Origin: Novosphingobium sp. EMRT-2
Lineage (GTDB): Bacteria > Pseudomonadota > Alphaproteobacteria > Sphingomonadales > Sphingomonadaceae
Direction of reading: 5' to 3'
Assembly (NCBI RefSeq): GCF_005145025.1
Contig: NZ_CP039695.1
Location: 3,581,501 to 3,645,500 of the forward strand
DNA: 64,000 nt
In this document: in pieces, positions 36,974-44,673 of the stretch
Layout of the letters: each line of letters begins with the position of its first letter
Position numbering within the stretch: the stretch's first letter is position 1
Translations under genes and position numbers: made by a program
The notes under the pieces: model-generated
What the model was told of the DNA's origin: nothing
Databases searched by the model: none
The model's input: only the letters and a program-made list of their open reading frames with translations

Positions 36974-39334
36974 ATGCCGTCGTCGCTCCCTATCCAGACA
37001 CTGCCGCGCAGTCTGCCGGTCATGGCCGTTCTTGGCCTTGATGAACCGGTCGAAGGCGACTGGGCAAGGCTGCGCGGCTATCAGTATTTCAGCGCGTTCC
37101 GTCGTATCCATCTGAAAGTCGGCATGAATGTGCTGGCGGCCCTGTTCCTCGCCTTCGTGAGTTTCGGGGCAACGCGGCCCCTCGTGATCGTTGGCTGGAT
37201 GGCGCTTCTTGCCGGTGTGCTGCTTCAGGGCATGCGCCTCGACCGGGGGCTGGCCGATGCCGATCGCCGCCGCGTGACGAGGCCGGAAATCGTCCGCCAC
37301 GCGCTGTGGATCGTGGCGCTGGCATTGGTGTGGGCGCTGCCGCTGGCTGTATTTCCCCTGTTTGGGCATGTGGACAGGCTGGCGCTGTGGATGGTGATGA
37401 CGGTGATTATCGCCGGCATGGCCTATGCGCTGGCCGCGGTGCCGCTGGCCCCGCTGCTTTTTGGCGGTATCGTGGGCTTTGCCGGCGCTGCCAGTTTCGT
37501 GTGGGCCGGACAGATCGTGAATGGCGGACTGGCGCTGGCTTTCGTGACTATCGTGGCCATCGGCCGGATCGAGGCGGCGCGCGCGTTCCTCAACGCGCGC
37601 ATGGCCGAAGCCGGCATGGCGGAAAAGGGCGAGGTCGTCTCGCTGCTGCTGCGCGAATTCGAGGAAAGCGGGGCGGACTGGCTGTGGCAGATCGATACGG
37701 CCCGCCGGGTCCGCGCCGCATCCCCGCGTTTTGCCTTCGCGCTCGGCTGCGAGCCGGACGAGGCCGATGGCAAGCCCCTGATCCAGCTTATTGCTGGGCC
37801 TTCGTGGGATAGCGGTCAATTCCATTCCAGCCTGCACGATCTGGCGGAACGCCTGAAGCGGCGGGAGAGCTTCTCCAACCTCATCGTCCGCGTCACCATC
37901 GATGGTGGCCATCGGTGGTGGGAACTGTCGGCATCCCCCAAAGTCGACGAGAACGGCGGTTTCGCCGGTTTCCGCGGCGTGGGTTCGGACGTGACCGAAC
38001 AGCGCGAAAGCTCGGAAAAGATCGCCTATCTCGCCAGCTACGATACGCTGACCGGCCTGCCCAACCGGATGATGGTGACCGACACGCTGGGCGAAGCGAT
38101 GGCGGACGCCGACAAGTGGCGCACGCGTTGCGCGTTCCTGATGATCGACCTCGATCGTTTCAAGGCCGTCAACGATACGCTGGGGCATCTGGTGGGCGAC
38201 CAGTTGCTCGCGCTCGTTTCCGAACGGTTGCGCAAGCTGATGACCGACAACGAACTGTGCGGCCGGCTGGGCGGCGACGAATTCGCCATCGTCCTGCGCG
38301 ACGCATCGGATACGGATCGCATCGCCCATGTCGCCCAGGCGGTGATTCATGCGCTGTCGCAGCCGTATCAGGTGGACAGCCACACCCTCTATGTGGGGGC
38401 AAGCGTTGGATCCGCCATCGGGCCGCGCGACGGGGCGACCGTGGAAACGCTGATGCGCAACGCCGATCTGGCGCTCTACCGGGCCAAGGACAGCGGCGGG
38501 GGTGTGCATTGCAACTACGAACCCGCGCTTCATGCCCATGCCGAGGAACGCCGGCAGCTTGAGTTCGCGCTGCGGCGCGCGCTGGAACGCAACGAACTGC
38601 ACCTGACTTATCAGCCCGTGGTCGATGCCACGAGCGAACAGCTGGTGAGCTTCGAGGCGTTGCTGCGGTGGAACAGTGCCGAACACGGCATGATCAGCCC
38701 GGCCAAGTTCATTCCGCTGGCCGAGGACACGCGGCTGATCGTGCCGATCGGCGAATGGGTGCTGCGCATGGCCTGCCTCGAAGCGGCGCGCTGGCCCGAT
38801 CCGATCAAGATCGCGGTCAACGTGTCGGGCGAACAACTGCTCGATCCGGCCTTTGCGGACACGGTGGTCAGCGCGCTTTCCGCCAGCGGGCTGCCGCCGC
38901 ACCGGCTGGAGATCGAAGTCACCGAAAGCATCTTCGTGCGCGATGGCACGACCGCGCAGGCGACCCTGCAGCGCATCATGGCGCTGGGCTGCGGCGTGGC
39001 GCTGGATGACTTCGGTACCGGCTATTCCTCGCTGGGGTATCTGCGGCAGATGCGGTTCTCGACAATCAAGGTCGATCGCATCTTCGTGCAGGGCGCAGCG
39101 CGGAAGAACGCGGAAAGCCTGGCCATCGTGCGCGCCGTGGTGGCCATGGCGGACAGCCTGGAAATGTCGACCACGGCCGAAGGCGTCGAGACCGAGGAGC
39201 AACTGGCGGTGATCCGCGCGCTCGGCTGCAAGAAGATCCAGGGCTACTACTTCGGCCGCCCGATGCCCGCCGAAGACGCGCGGGCACTGTTCACGCGCGA
39301 ATATCCGCAGCGCAGCGGCGATGTGGCTGCCTGA
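36974..39334 (+). CDS. membrane PAS-GGDEF-EAL protein (cyclic-di-GMP turnover)
   Basis: The product of about 786 residues has roughly five to six N-terminal hydrophobic helices (50-190), a PAS-like domain (230-340, with WLWQIDTARRVRAASPRFAF and GFRGVGSDVTEQR), a GGDEF domain (LTGLPNRMMVTDTL, RLGGDEFAIVLRD) and an EAL domain (SFEALLRW, EVTESIF, DDFGTGYSSLGYL, TTAEGVET). Both catalytic motifs look intact, so it could make and break c-di-GMP. I see no RxxD inhibitory site before GGDEF. A GTG at 36968 is an alternative start. Confidence 0.93.
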   Translation: MPSSLPIQTLPRSLPVMAVLGLDEPVEGDWARLRGYQYFSAFRRIHLKVGMNVLAALFLAFVSFGATRPLVIVGWMALLAGVLLQGMRLDRGLADADRRRVTRPEIVRHALWIVALALVWALPLAVFPLFGHVDRLALWMVMTVIIAGMAYALAAVPLAPLLFGGIVGFAGAASFVWAGQIVNGGLALAFVTIVAIGRIEAARAFLNARMAEAGMAEKGEVVSLLLREFEESGADWLWQIDTARRVRAASPRFAFALGCEPDEADGKPLIQLIAGPSWDSGQFHSSLHDLAERLKRRESFSNLIVRVTIDGGHRWWELSASPKVDENGGFAGFRGVGSDVTEQRESSEKIAYLASYDTLTGLPNRMMVTDTLGEAMADADKWRTRCAFLMIDLDRFKAVNDTLGHLVGDQLLALVSERLRKLMTDNELCGRLGGDEFAIVLRDASDTDRIAHVAQAVIHALSQPYQVDSHTLYVGASVGSAIGPRDGATVETLMRNADLALYRAKDSGGGVHCNYEPALHAHAEERRQLEFALRRALERNELHLTYQPVVDATSEQLVSFEALLRWNSAEHGMISPAKFIPLAEDTRLIVPIGEWVLRMACLEAARWPDPIKIAVNVSGEQLLDPAFADTVVSALSASGLPPHRLEIEVTESIFVRDGTTAQATLQRIMALGCGVALDDFGTGYSSLGYLRQMRFSTIKVDRIFVQGAARKNAESLAIVRAVVAMADSLEMSTTAEGVETEEQLAVIRALGCKKIQGYYFGRPMPAEDARALFTREYPQRSGDVAA

Positions 39335-39352
39335 GCCAGCCGGCCCGCGCCG

Positions 39353-40030
39353 TCAGGCGGTGACCAGCCCCCGGACAACGCTTTCGAACAGCACGCGGCC
39401 GTCGGTACCGCCCTGCGCCGCTTCAATCATGCGTTCGGGGTGGGGCATCATGCCCAGCACGTTGCCGCGATCGTTGAGCACGCCGGCGATATCGCGCTGT
39501 GAACCGTTGACCGGTTCGGCATAGCGGAACGCCACGCGGCCTTCGCCTTCCAGCCGGTCGAGCGTTTCGGCATCGGCGTAATAATTGCCGTCATGATGCG
39601 CGACCGGGATATGAATACGCTCGCCTGCATCGTAGCCGGAGGTGAACAGCGACTGGCTGGTTTCGACCTTGAGCGCCACGTCACGGCAGACGAAGCGGAT
39701 GCCGGCATTGCGCATCAGCGCGCCGGGCAGCAGGCCGGCTTCGGTCAGCACCTGGAAACCGTTGCACACGCCGAGCACCGCCACGCCGCGTTCGGCGGCG
39801 CGGACCACCGCCTGCATCACCGGCGAGCGGGCAGCCATCGCGCCGGAACGCAGATAGTCGCCATAGGAGAAGCCGCCGGGCAGGGCGATGAAATCCAGGC
39901 CTTCGGGCAGATCGGCATCGCCATGCCAGACGCGGTGGACGGTGCCGCCGCTGATCTCCTCGATGGCGACCGCCATATCGCGATCGCAGTTCGATCCGGG
40001 GAAGGTGATGACGGCGGCCGTGAAGGACAT
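39353..40030 (-). CDS. purQ: phosphoribosylformylglycinamidine synthase subunit PurQ
   Basis: The 225-residue class I glutamine amidotransferase supplies ammonia to the PurLSQ complex in purine synthesis. The catalytic Cys lies in [11 protein letters not shown] and the His-Glu pair in [19 protein letters not shown] is the family N-terminus. It overlaps purS by one base (stop/start at 40030), so the two are co-translated. Confidence 0.97.
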   Translation of the reverse strand: MSFTAAVITFPGSNCDRDMAVAIEEISGGTVHRVWHGDADLPEGLDFIALPGGFSYGDYLRSGAMAARSPVMQAVVRAAERGVAVLGVCNGFQVLTEAGLLPGALMRNAGIRFVCRDVALKVETSQSLFTSGYDAGERIHIPVAHHDGNYYADAETLDRLEGEGRVAFRYAEPVNGSQRDIAGVLNDRGNVLGMMPHPERMIEAAQGGTDGRVLFESVVRGLVTA

Positions 40031-40263
40031 CAGGCGACCCTTTCGATCCGGTAGTTCTCGATCACCATGTTGGCGAGCAGCTTGCGCGCCATGTCGTCGA
40101 GCGCCGCGTCGGTGACGGTTTCATCGACCTCGAGTTCGATCATGCGGCCGGCGCGGACATCGGTGACGCCCGAGAAGCCGAGGCCTTCCAGCGCGTGATG
40201 GATCGCGCGGCCCTGCGGATCGAGCACGCCGTTCTTCAGGCTGACAAAAACGCGGACCTTCAT
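40030..40263 (-). CDS. purS: phosphoribosylformylglycinamidine synthase subunit PurS
   Basis: The 77-residue product matches the small PurS subunit ([37 protein letters not shown]). It bridges PurL and PurQ. The ATG at 40263 gives the family length; the frame is open upstream without homology. purQ follows at once. purC, often adjacent in alphaproteobacteria, lies 7.4 kb away with unrelated genes between. Confidence 0.96.
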   Translation of the reverse strand: MKVRVFVSLKNGVLDPQGRAIHHALEGLGFSGVTDVRAGRMIELEVDETVTDAALDDMARKLLANMVIENYRIERVA

Positions 40264-40390
40264 CGGCGGCGGGCCTTTCGCATCAAACGGGGGGATTGGG
40301 ACTCGCCCGCGCCTATGCCCCCGCAAAGCGCGAAGGGCAAGGTCCGGATGGCGCAGCGTGGGCATGGAAACAGGCCATGCGCCGTCCGTG

Positions 40391-40430
40391 CAAAGAAAAA
40401 CGGGTGCCGGCAAATATGCCGACACCCGCA
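40391..40430 (-). terminator. intrinsic terminator after the TonB receptor
   Basis: On the minus strand CGGGTG-T-CGGCA and TGCCG-G-CACCCG pair around TATT, followed by TTTTTCTTTG. It separates the TonB receptor transcript from purS. Confidence 0.8.
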
Positions 40431-40466
40431 CCTCTGGCGTGACCGCGTAAGTCAGCCGTCAGGCTA

Positions 40467-42767
40467 TCAGAACTTGTATCCGGCCGAGATGCCCCATTCG
40501 CGCGGGCGGCCATAGGCGCCTTCGGCCAGGCCGAAACCGGAAGAGGCGTTGCCCGACAGCAGGTAGAGCGTGTTTGTGAGGTTGGTGCCGAACGCCGAGA
40601 ACGTCAGCGCATCGTTGGCGAAGGTGTAGCTGAAGCGTGCGTTCAGCAGCCCATAGCCCCCCTGCGTGATGATCGGCGTGTTGGCCACGTCGTTGTAGAT
40701 GCGGCTGTACATCGTGTAGTCCACGCGCAGGCGGGCGTCGGACCCGTCGCTGAAGCCGTGGCTCACTTCGGCGCCGGCCGAGACGGTCCATTCCGGCGTC
40801 TTCACGAACTTGCTGTTGATCGTGATCGGCAGCACCTGCGTGGGGCCAAGGCCCTGGCCAACGCTGGTGTAGCGGGCGTGGGTATAGCCCACCGCCAGGT
40901 TGGCGCTGAACCAGTTCGCGGGGCGCATCACGGTTTCCAGCTCGAAACCGTCGATCTTGCCCGAAGCCGCGTTCGCCACGAAGTTCTGCGGCGTCTGGTT
41001 CACGGTCAGCTGGATGTTCTTGTACAGCGAATGGAACACCGCGAGGTTGGTGGTCAGCGCGCCGTCCAGCCACTTGGCCTTCACGCCGCCTTCATAGGTA
41101 TCCAGCGTTTCCGGCGCGTACTGGGTCACTTCTGCCGCGCTGTCGAGCGGGCGACCGTTGAACCCGCCCTGCTTGAACCCGCGCGAGAACGAGGCGTAGA
41201 GCAGGATGTCGTCGGTGGCTTTGTAGTTCAGGCCGAAGCGCGGCGTGAACTTGTTGAACGTGGCTTCCTTGGTCACGTCCACGAACTTCACGTTGTCGCG
41301 CTGGCGCACGTTGATCGAGGTGAAGACCTTCTTGTCCGAGGTGTAGCGCGCGCCGACCGTGACCGACAGGCGGGGTACGATCTCGTAATCCGCCTGGCCG
41401 TAGAACGCGATGCTGCGGTTGTTGGTATAGTTCTGGATGAACACCGCCGGCGAATAGGGCGGGGTGGCGGCGAGCGGCGGCCACAGGCCGATGGCGAGGT
41501 CCGCCGTGGCGATGTCGCTGCCCTTTTCCTTGAAGTAATAGCCGCCGACGACGAAGCTCAGCTTGTCGTCCAGCACCTTGCCGCTGGCCTGAAGCTCCTG
41601 GCTGAACTGCCACTGCTTGTCGCGGTTGGTGGTCTGGCGGAACGTGAACGGAGTGTTGTCGCCATCGCGCGTGAAGTAGGCCTTCATGTCGCGGTAGGCG
41701 GTGATCGACTTCAGCGTGACCTGGCCGAGTTCCAGCGCCACGGTGCCCTGCGTGCCCCACAGGTCCAGATCGTTGCGGTTCGGGCCACCGGCCCAGGTTT
41801 CGAAGGGGCTGGCGGTGATGTAGCTCGCGTTCAGCGTCTTCTGGCCGTTCGGCGCGGTGATGCCCAGCGTGGGCGCGACGAAGCGGTTGTAGTTGGTGAG
41901 GAACGGCGTGCCGGTGATGCCAGGCACGTTAGCCACCGCCAGCAGATCCGAAGGCGCCGAGTTTTCACGCGCACGGGTGTAGTCCGCGCCGATGTCGATC
42001 GTCAGCGTTTCGGTCGGAGCGAGGCGCAGCGTGCCACGCACCATCTGGGCGTTGCGGTTGCCCTGCGTGCCGCCGTCATAGAGCCGCTTCACATAGCCAT
42101 CGCGGTTGAGCGTCGCGCCCGAGAGGCGCAGCGCCACCTTGCCTTCGACCAGCGGGATGTTGACCGCGCCCTTCACGTCGATGCGATCGAAGCTGCCGTA
42201 GGTCGCTTCGAGCTTGCCTTCGAACACGTCGAGCTTCGGACGCGCGGTAGTGATGACCACGGCGCCGCCGATGGTGTTCTTGCCGAACAGCGTGCCCTGC
42301 GGGCCACGCAGCACCTGCACCGAGGCGATGTCCACCGCGTCCATCACGCCGCCGATCGAGCGGGCGTAGTAAACGTCGTCGACATAGAAACCGACGCCCG
42401 GATCGGAGAAGATGGCGAAGTCGTTCTGGCCCACGCCGCGGATGAAGACGGTGGCGTTGTAGTTGCCGCCCGAAAGCGCGGCGGCGCCATCGAAGCGGAT
42501 GTTGGGTGTGAAGCGCGCGACCTGGTCGAGCGTATCCACATTGCGGGCGGCGAGCGCATCGCTGCCGAACGCCGTCACGGCGACGGGCACGTCCTGCAGG
42601 CGCTCGTTGGTGCGGCGCGCGGTGACGATGATGTCGTTGTTGCCGACATCGGATGCGGCTTCGGCCGACTGGCCTTCGCCCGATGCCTGCGCGGTTTGTG
42701 CCTGTGCGGCGAACGGCGTGGCGAGAAGCGCCGCGCCCGTCATCAGTTTCCATGCGACCTTGCGCAT
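40467..42767 (-). CDS. TonB-dependent outer-membrane receptor
   Basis: The 766-residue product has a signal peptide ending at AAQA, a TonB-box-like NDIIVTARRTNERLQDVPVA, a plug domain (FIRGVGQNDFAIFSDPGVGF, VLRGPQGTLFGKNTIGGAV) and a 22-strand-type barrel ending GISAGYKF with the terminal Phe. It imports an unknown substrate across the outer membrane with TonB energy. It follows a MarR-family gene by only a few bases, so the regulator and receptor are co-transcribed, which suggests the substrate is the MarR ligand. Confidence 0.94.
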   Translation of the reverse strand: MRKVAWKLMTGAALLATPFAAQAQTAQASGEGQSAEAASDVGNNDIIVTARRTNERLQDVPVAVTAFGSDALAARNVDTLDQVARFTPNIRFDGAAALSGGNYNATVFIRGVGQNDFAIFSDPGVGFYVDDVYYARSIGGVMDAVDIASVQVLRGPQGTLFGKNTIGGAVVITTARPKLDVFEGKLEATYGSFDRIDVKGAVNIPLVEGKVALRLSGATLNRDGYVKRLYDGGTQGNRNAQMVRGTLRLAPTETLTIDIGADYTRARENSAPSDLLAVANVPGITGTPFLTNYNRFVAPTLGITAPNGQKTLNASYITASPFETWAGGPNRNDLDLWGTQGTVALELGQVTLKSITAYRDMKAYFTRDGDNTPFTFRQTTNRDKQWQFSQELQASGKVLDDKLSFVVGGYYFKEKGSDIATADLAIGLWPPLAATPPYSPAVFIQNYTNNRSIAFYGQADYEIVPRLSVTVGARYTSDKKVFTSINVRQRDNVKFVDVTKEATFNKFTPRFGLNYKATDDILLYASFSRGFKQGGFNGRPLDSAAEVTQYAPETLDTYEGGVKAKWLDGALTTNLAVFHSLYKNIQLTVNQTPQNFVANAASGKIDGFELETVMRPANWFSANLAVGYTHARYTSVGQGLGPTQVLPITINSKFVKTPEWTVSAGAEVSHGFSDGSDARLRVDYTMYSRIYNDVANTPIITQGGYGLLNARFSYTFANDALTFSAFGTNLTNTLYLLSGNASSGFGLAEGAYGRPREWGISAGYKF

Positions 42768-42769
42768 TG

Positions 42770-43288
42770 TCAGATCCCCTCTTTGGTGTTGGAGCGTGTG
42801 ATGAAATCAACGGTGCTGGAGCGCACCCTTTCGAGCAGGCCGCGCAGCGTTTCCTGCTCGGCTTCGCTCAGGCAGCCGAACGAGATTTCGTCGGTGCGCA
42901 GCGATGCCTTGCGAAATTCCTCGTAGAGCGCCTCGCCTCGCAGGGTCAGGTTGATACCCGCGCGTCGAGAAACGCCTTGCTGGCGCGGCGCGACCGCGCC
43001 CAGCGCGGTGAGCGCGTTGACGACTTCCATCGCGCTGGCCCGATTGATGCTGAGCGCGCGGCCGAGGTCGGCCTGCCGGCATCCCGGATGGGCGCGAATG
43101 TAGGCGAGCGCGGTGGCGCGCGTGGCGGTCAGGCCCAGTTCGGCCAGCATTCCACGGATGACGTCCATCGCGAGAACGTCGGTCGCGTGCAATTGATAGC
43201 CGAGACGCGCGCCGATTTCGCCGAAAAGGCTGGCGGAGGAACCGTCGTTCGTGACCGTTGCGGTCTGGGCCGCGGATTTGCCTGGCAT
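42770..43288 (-). CDS. MarR-family transcriptional regulator
   Basis: The 172-residue product has the MarR winged helix (TATRATALAYIRAHPGCRQA, LGRALSINRASAMEVVNALT, VAPRQQGVSRRAGINLTL). MarR proteins typically repress genes for transport or breakdown of aromatic compounds and release DNA on ligand binding. It is the first gene of an operon with the TonB receptor. A perfect inverted repeat at 43324 and a related one at 43368 lie upstream, consistent with autoregulation. Confidence 0.92.
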   Translation of the reverse strand: MPGKSAAQTATVTNDGSSASLFGEIGARLGYQLHATDVLAMDVIRGMLAELGLTATRATALAYIRAHPGCRQADLGRALSINRASAMEVVNALTALGAVAPRQQGVSRRAGINLTLRGEALYEEFRKASLRTDEISFGCLSEAEQETLRGLLERVRSSTVDFITRSNTKEGI

Positions 43289-43323
43289 CCTTCAATCCCT
43301 CGCGGGCTGTCTCACGGCAGCCA

Positions 43324-43346
43324 ACTTGTATGGAAGGCATACAAGT
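43324..43346. promoter_or_regulatory. candidate MarR operator, proximal
   Basis: ACTTGTATG and CATACAAGT form a perfect 9-base inverted repeat around GAAGG. It lies 36 bases upstream of the MarR start. Confidence 0.7.
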
Positions 43347-43367
43347 GCGGAGTGTTCGTGCCAATTG

Positions 43368-43390
43368 CTTTGTATGGTGGCCAGACAAAG
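43368..43390. promoter_or_regulatory. candidate MarR operator, distal
   Basis: CTTTGTATG and CAGACAAAG form an inverted repeat with one mismatch around a 5-base spacer. It shares the TTGTATG half-site with the proximal site; the centres are 44 bases apart, about four helical turns. Confidence 0.6.
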
Positions 43391-43509
43391 CGCGGGGAAT
43401 GTGTGGCTATTCTGCCGCACCGATCGCGGCAAGCCGGAACGCGCGATGCCCCGGCGGGCCGTGAACGTCCGCCCGGGCTCTGTCTTTCATCGAGATGATA
43501 ATATTCGAT

Positions 43510-44577
43510 CTATTCTGTATAATTGGCGCGCAGCGCGGCGATGTCGGCATCCGACAGGCCGATCTCCTGCTTCAGATAGCCATCGACAGACCCCCAGCGC
43601 TTTTCCACTTCATCCAGCGCGGCGAGGAGGAACGGCGTGCCGTCCGCTTCCACCAGCGGTTGCGGCTTCGCCAGTTCGGGTTTCGACTGGTAGTAGGAGA
43701 ACAGCTTCGCCGCGTAATTGTCCGGGAAGGCGGCCGGATCGAACCGGGGCATTTCGTATTCGGGACGGCGCAGCGCGGTGGAGGCGAGATAGTCCTTCAC
43801 GATCACCTCGCGCGGGGTGCCGAGCGCGGACAGCACGATCGCGGTGACGAAGCCGGTGCGGTCCTGCCCGGCGGAGCAGTTGTATTCGATCGGGCCTTCG
43901 TGGCGCTTGAGCAGGTCGAACACCAGCCGCAACTGCGGGGTAAGCAGCACTGGCATCCCGCGATAGACCGCGCTGCCGTTGGAGGGAACCGAGCCGGACG
44001 CCGCCATCAGGCGCTTCATGCTGTAGCCGACGGCGGTGTAGCGTACCCCGTCGATCCGGGTGGGAGCAAGCTGGCGCTCCTCGTCCGAGCGCAGGTCCAC
44101 CATGGCGCTAAGCCGCAGCGTGCCGATCGTGGCGAGGTCTGTGTCGCTGAGCAGCGGGGTGGCGCCCGCGCGGTAGATCAGGCCCCAGCGCACCGTCTTG
44201 CCGCCGGCCGCCGGATAGCCGCCGATGTCGCGGAAGTTGGACCCCTGTTCGAGCGGGACAACGCGCTCGACCGCACGGGTGACGGTGCCCGTGGCGCGAT
44301 CGCGTACCAGGAACCAGCCGCGTGCGACGGCGGGCAGGGTGATGGTCTCGTGCCCGTCGCGATCGTTGGCCGAGACCGGCGTAGCGGTGGCGATGGTGGC
44401 GTCGGGCGTTTCCGCGCGGAACAGGTCAACCGCCTTGATGCCGGTCCAGCGCACGTCGACGGTGGAGGGGGCGGTGCGGATGACTTCGATGGGCTGGCCG
44501 GTCTGCGCCGCTACGGGCAGGGCCAGCGCCATGGTGGCCAGGGCGGTTAAGCGCGTGAGCGTGCGGAAGCGGATCAT
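43510..44577 (-). CDS. secreted tyrosine/dual-specificity-type protein phosphatase
   Basis: The 355-residue product has a signal peptide ending near PVAAQ, an Ig-like N-terminal part (to ~105) and a phosphatase domain that starts GSNFRDIGGYPAAGG. The catalytic P-loop is YNCSAGQDRTGFV (Cys-x5-Arg). The layout is that of the Y_phosphatase3 family, which includes lipid and protein phosphatases. The signal peptide places it in the periplasm. It lies upstream of the MarR-TonB unit on the same strand, but the operators between them suggest separate transcription. Confidence 0.9.
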   Translation of the reverse strand: MIRFRTLTRLTALATMALALPVAAQTGQPIEVIRTAPSTVDVRWTGIKAVDLFRAETPDATIATATPVSANDRDGHETITLPAVARGWFLVRDRATGTVTRAVERVVPLEQGSNFRDIGGYPAAGGKTVRWGLIYRAGATPLLSDTDLATIGTLRLSAMVDLRSDEERQLAPTRIDGVRYTAVGYSMKRLMAASGSVPSNGSAVYRGMPVLLTPQLRLVFDLLKRHEGPIEYNCSAGQDRTGFVTAIVLSALGTPREVIVKDYLASTALRRPEYEMPRFDPAAFPDNYAAKLFSYYQSKPELAKPQPLVEADGTPFLLAALDEVEKRWGSVDGYLKQEIGLSDADIAALRANYTE

Positions 44578-44673
44578 GGCGGCCTTTCCTGTTGCGACAT
44601 CCTGATGCGCGGGCGTTAGGCGCGGCGCATGACCGGTCAGTGACAGAAAAGGGCGACGGGATATGACGCGAGC

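Noticed and set aside
36941..39202. A 753-codon minus-strand open frame opposite the GGDEF-EAL gene
   Set aside because: It is the antisense of a gene with intact GGDEF and EAL motifs; no ribosome-binding site or domain supports it.
40758..42926. A 722-codon plus-strand open frame opposite the TonB receptor
   Set aside because: The minus strand encodes a complete receptor with signal peptide and terminal Phe; the plus frame is a shadow.
43440..43500. GC-rich hairpin after the tyrosine phosphatase gene as a terminator
   Set aside because: The stem is imperfect and no T-run follows on the minus strand, so I do not call it.
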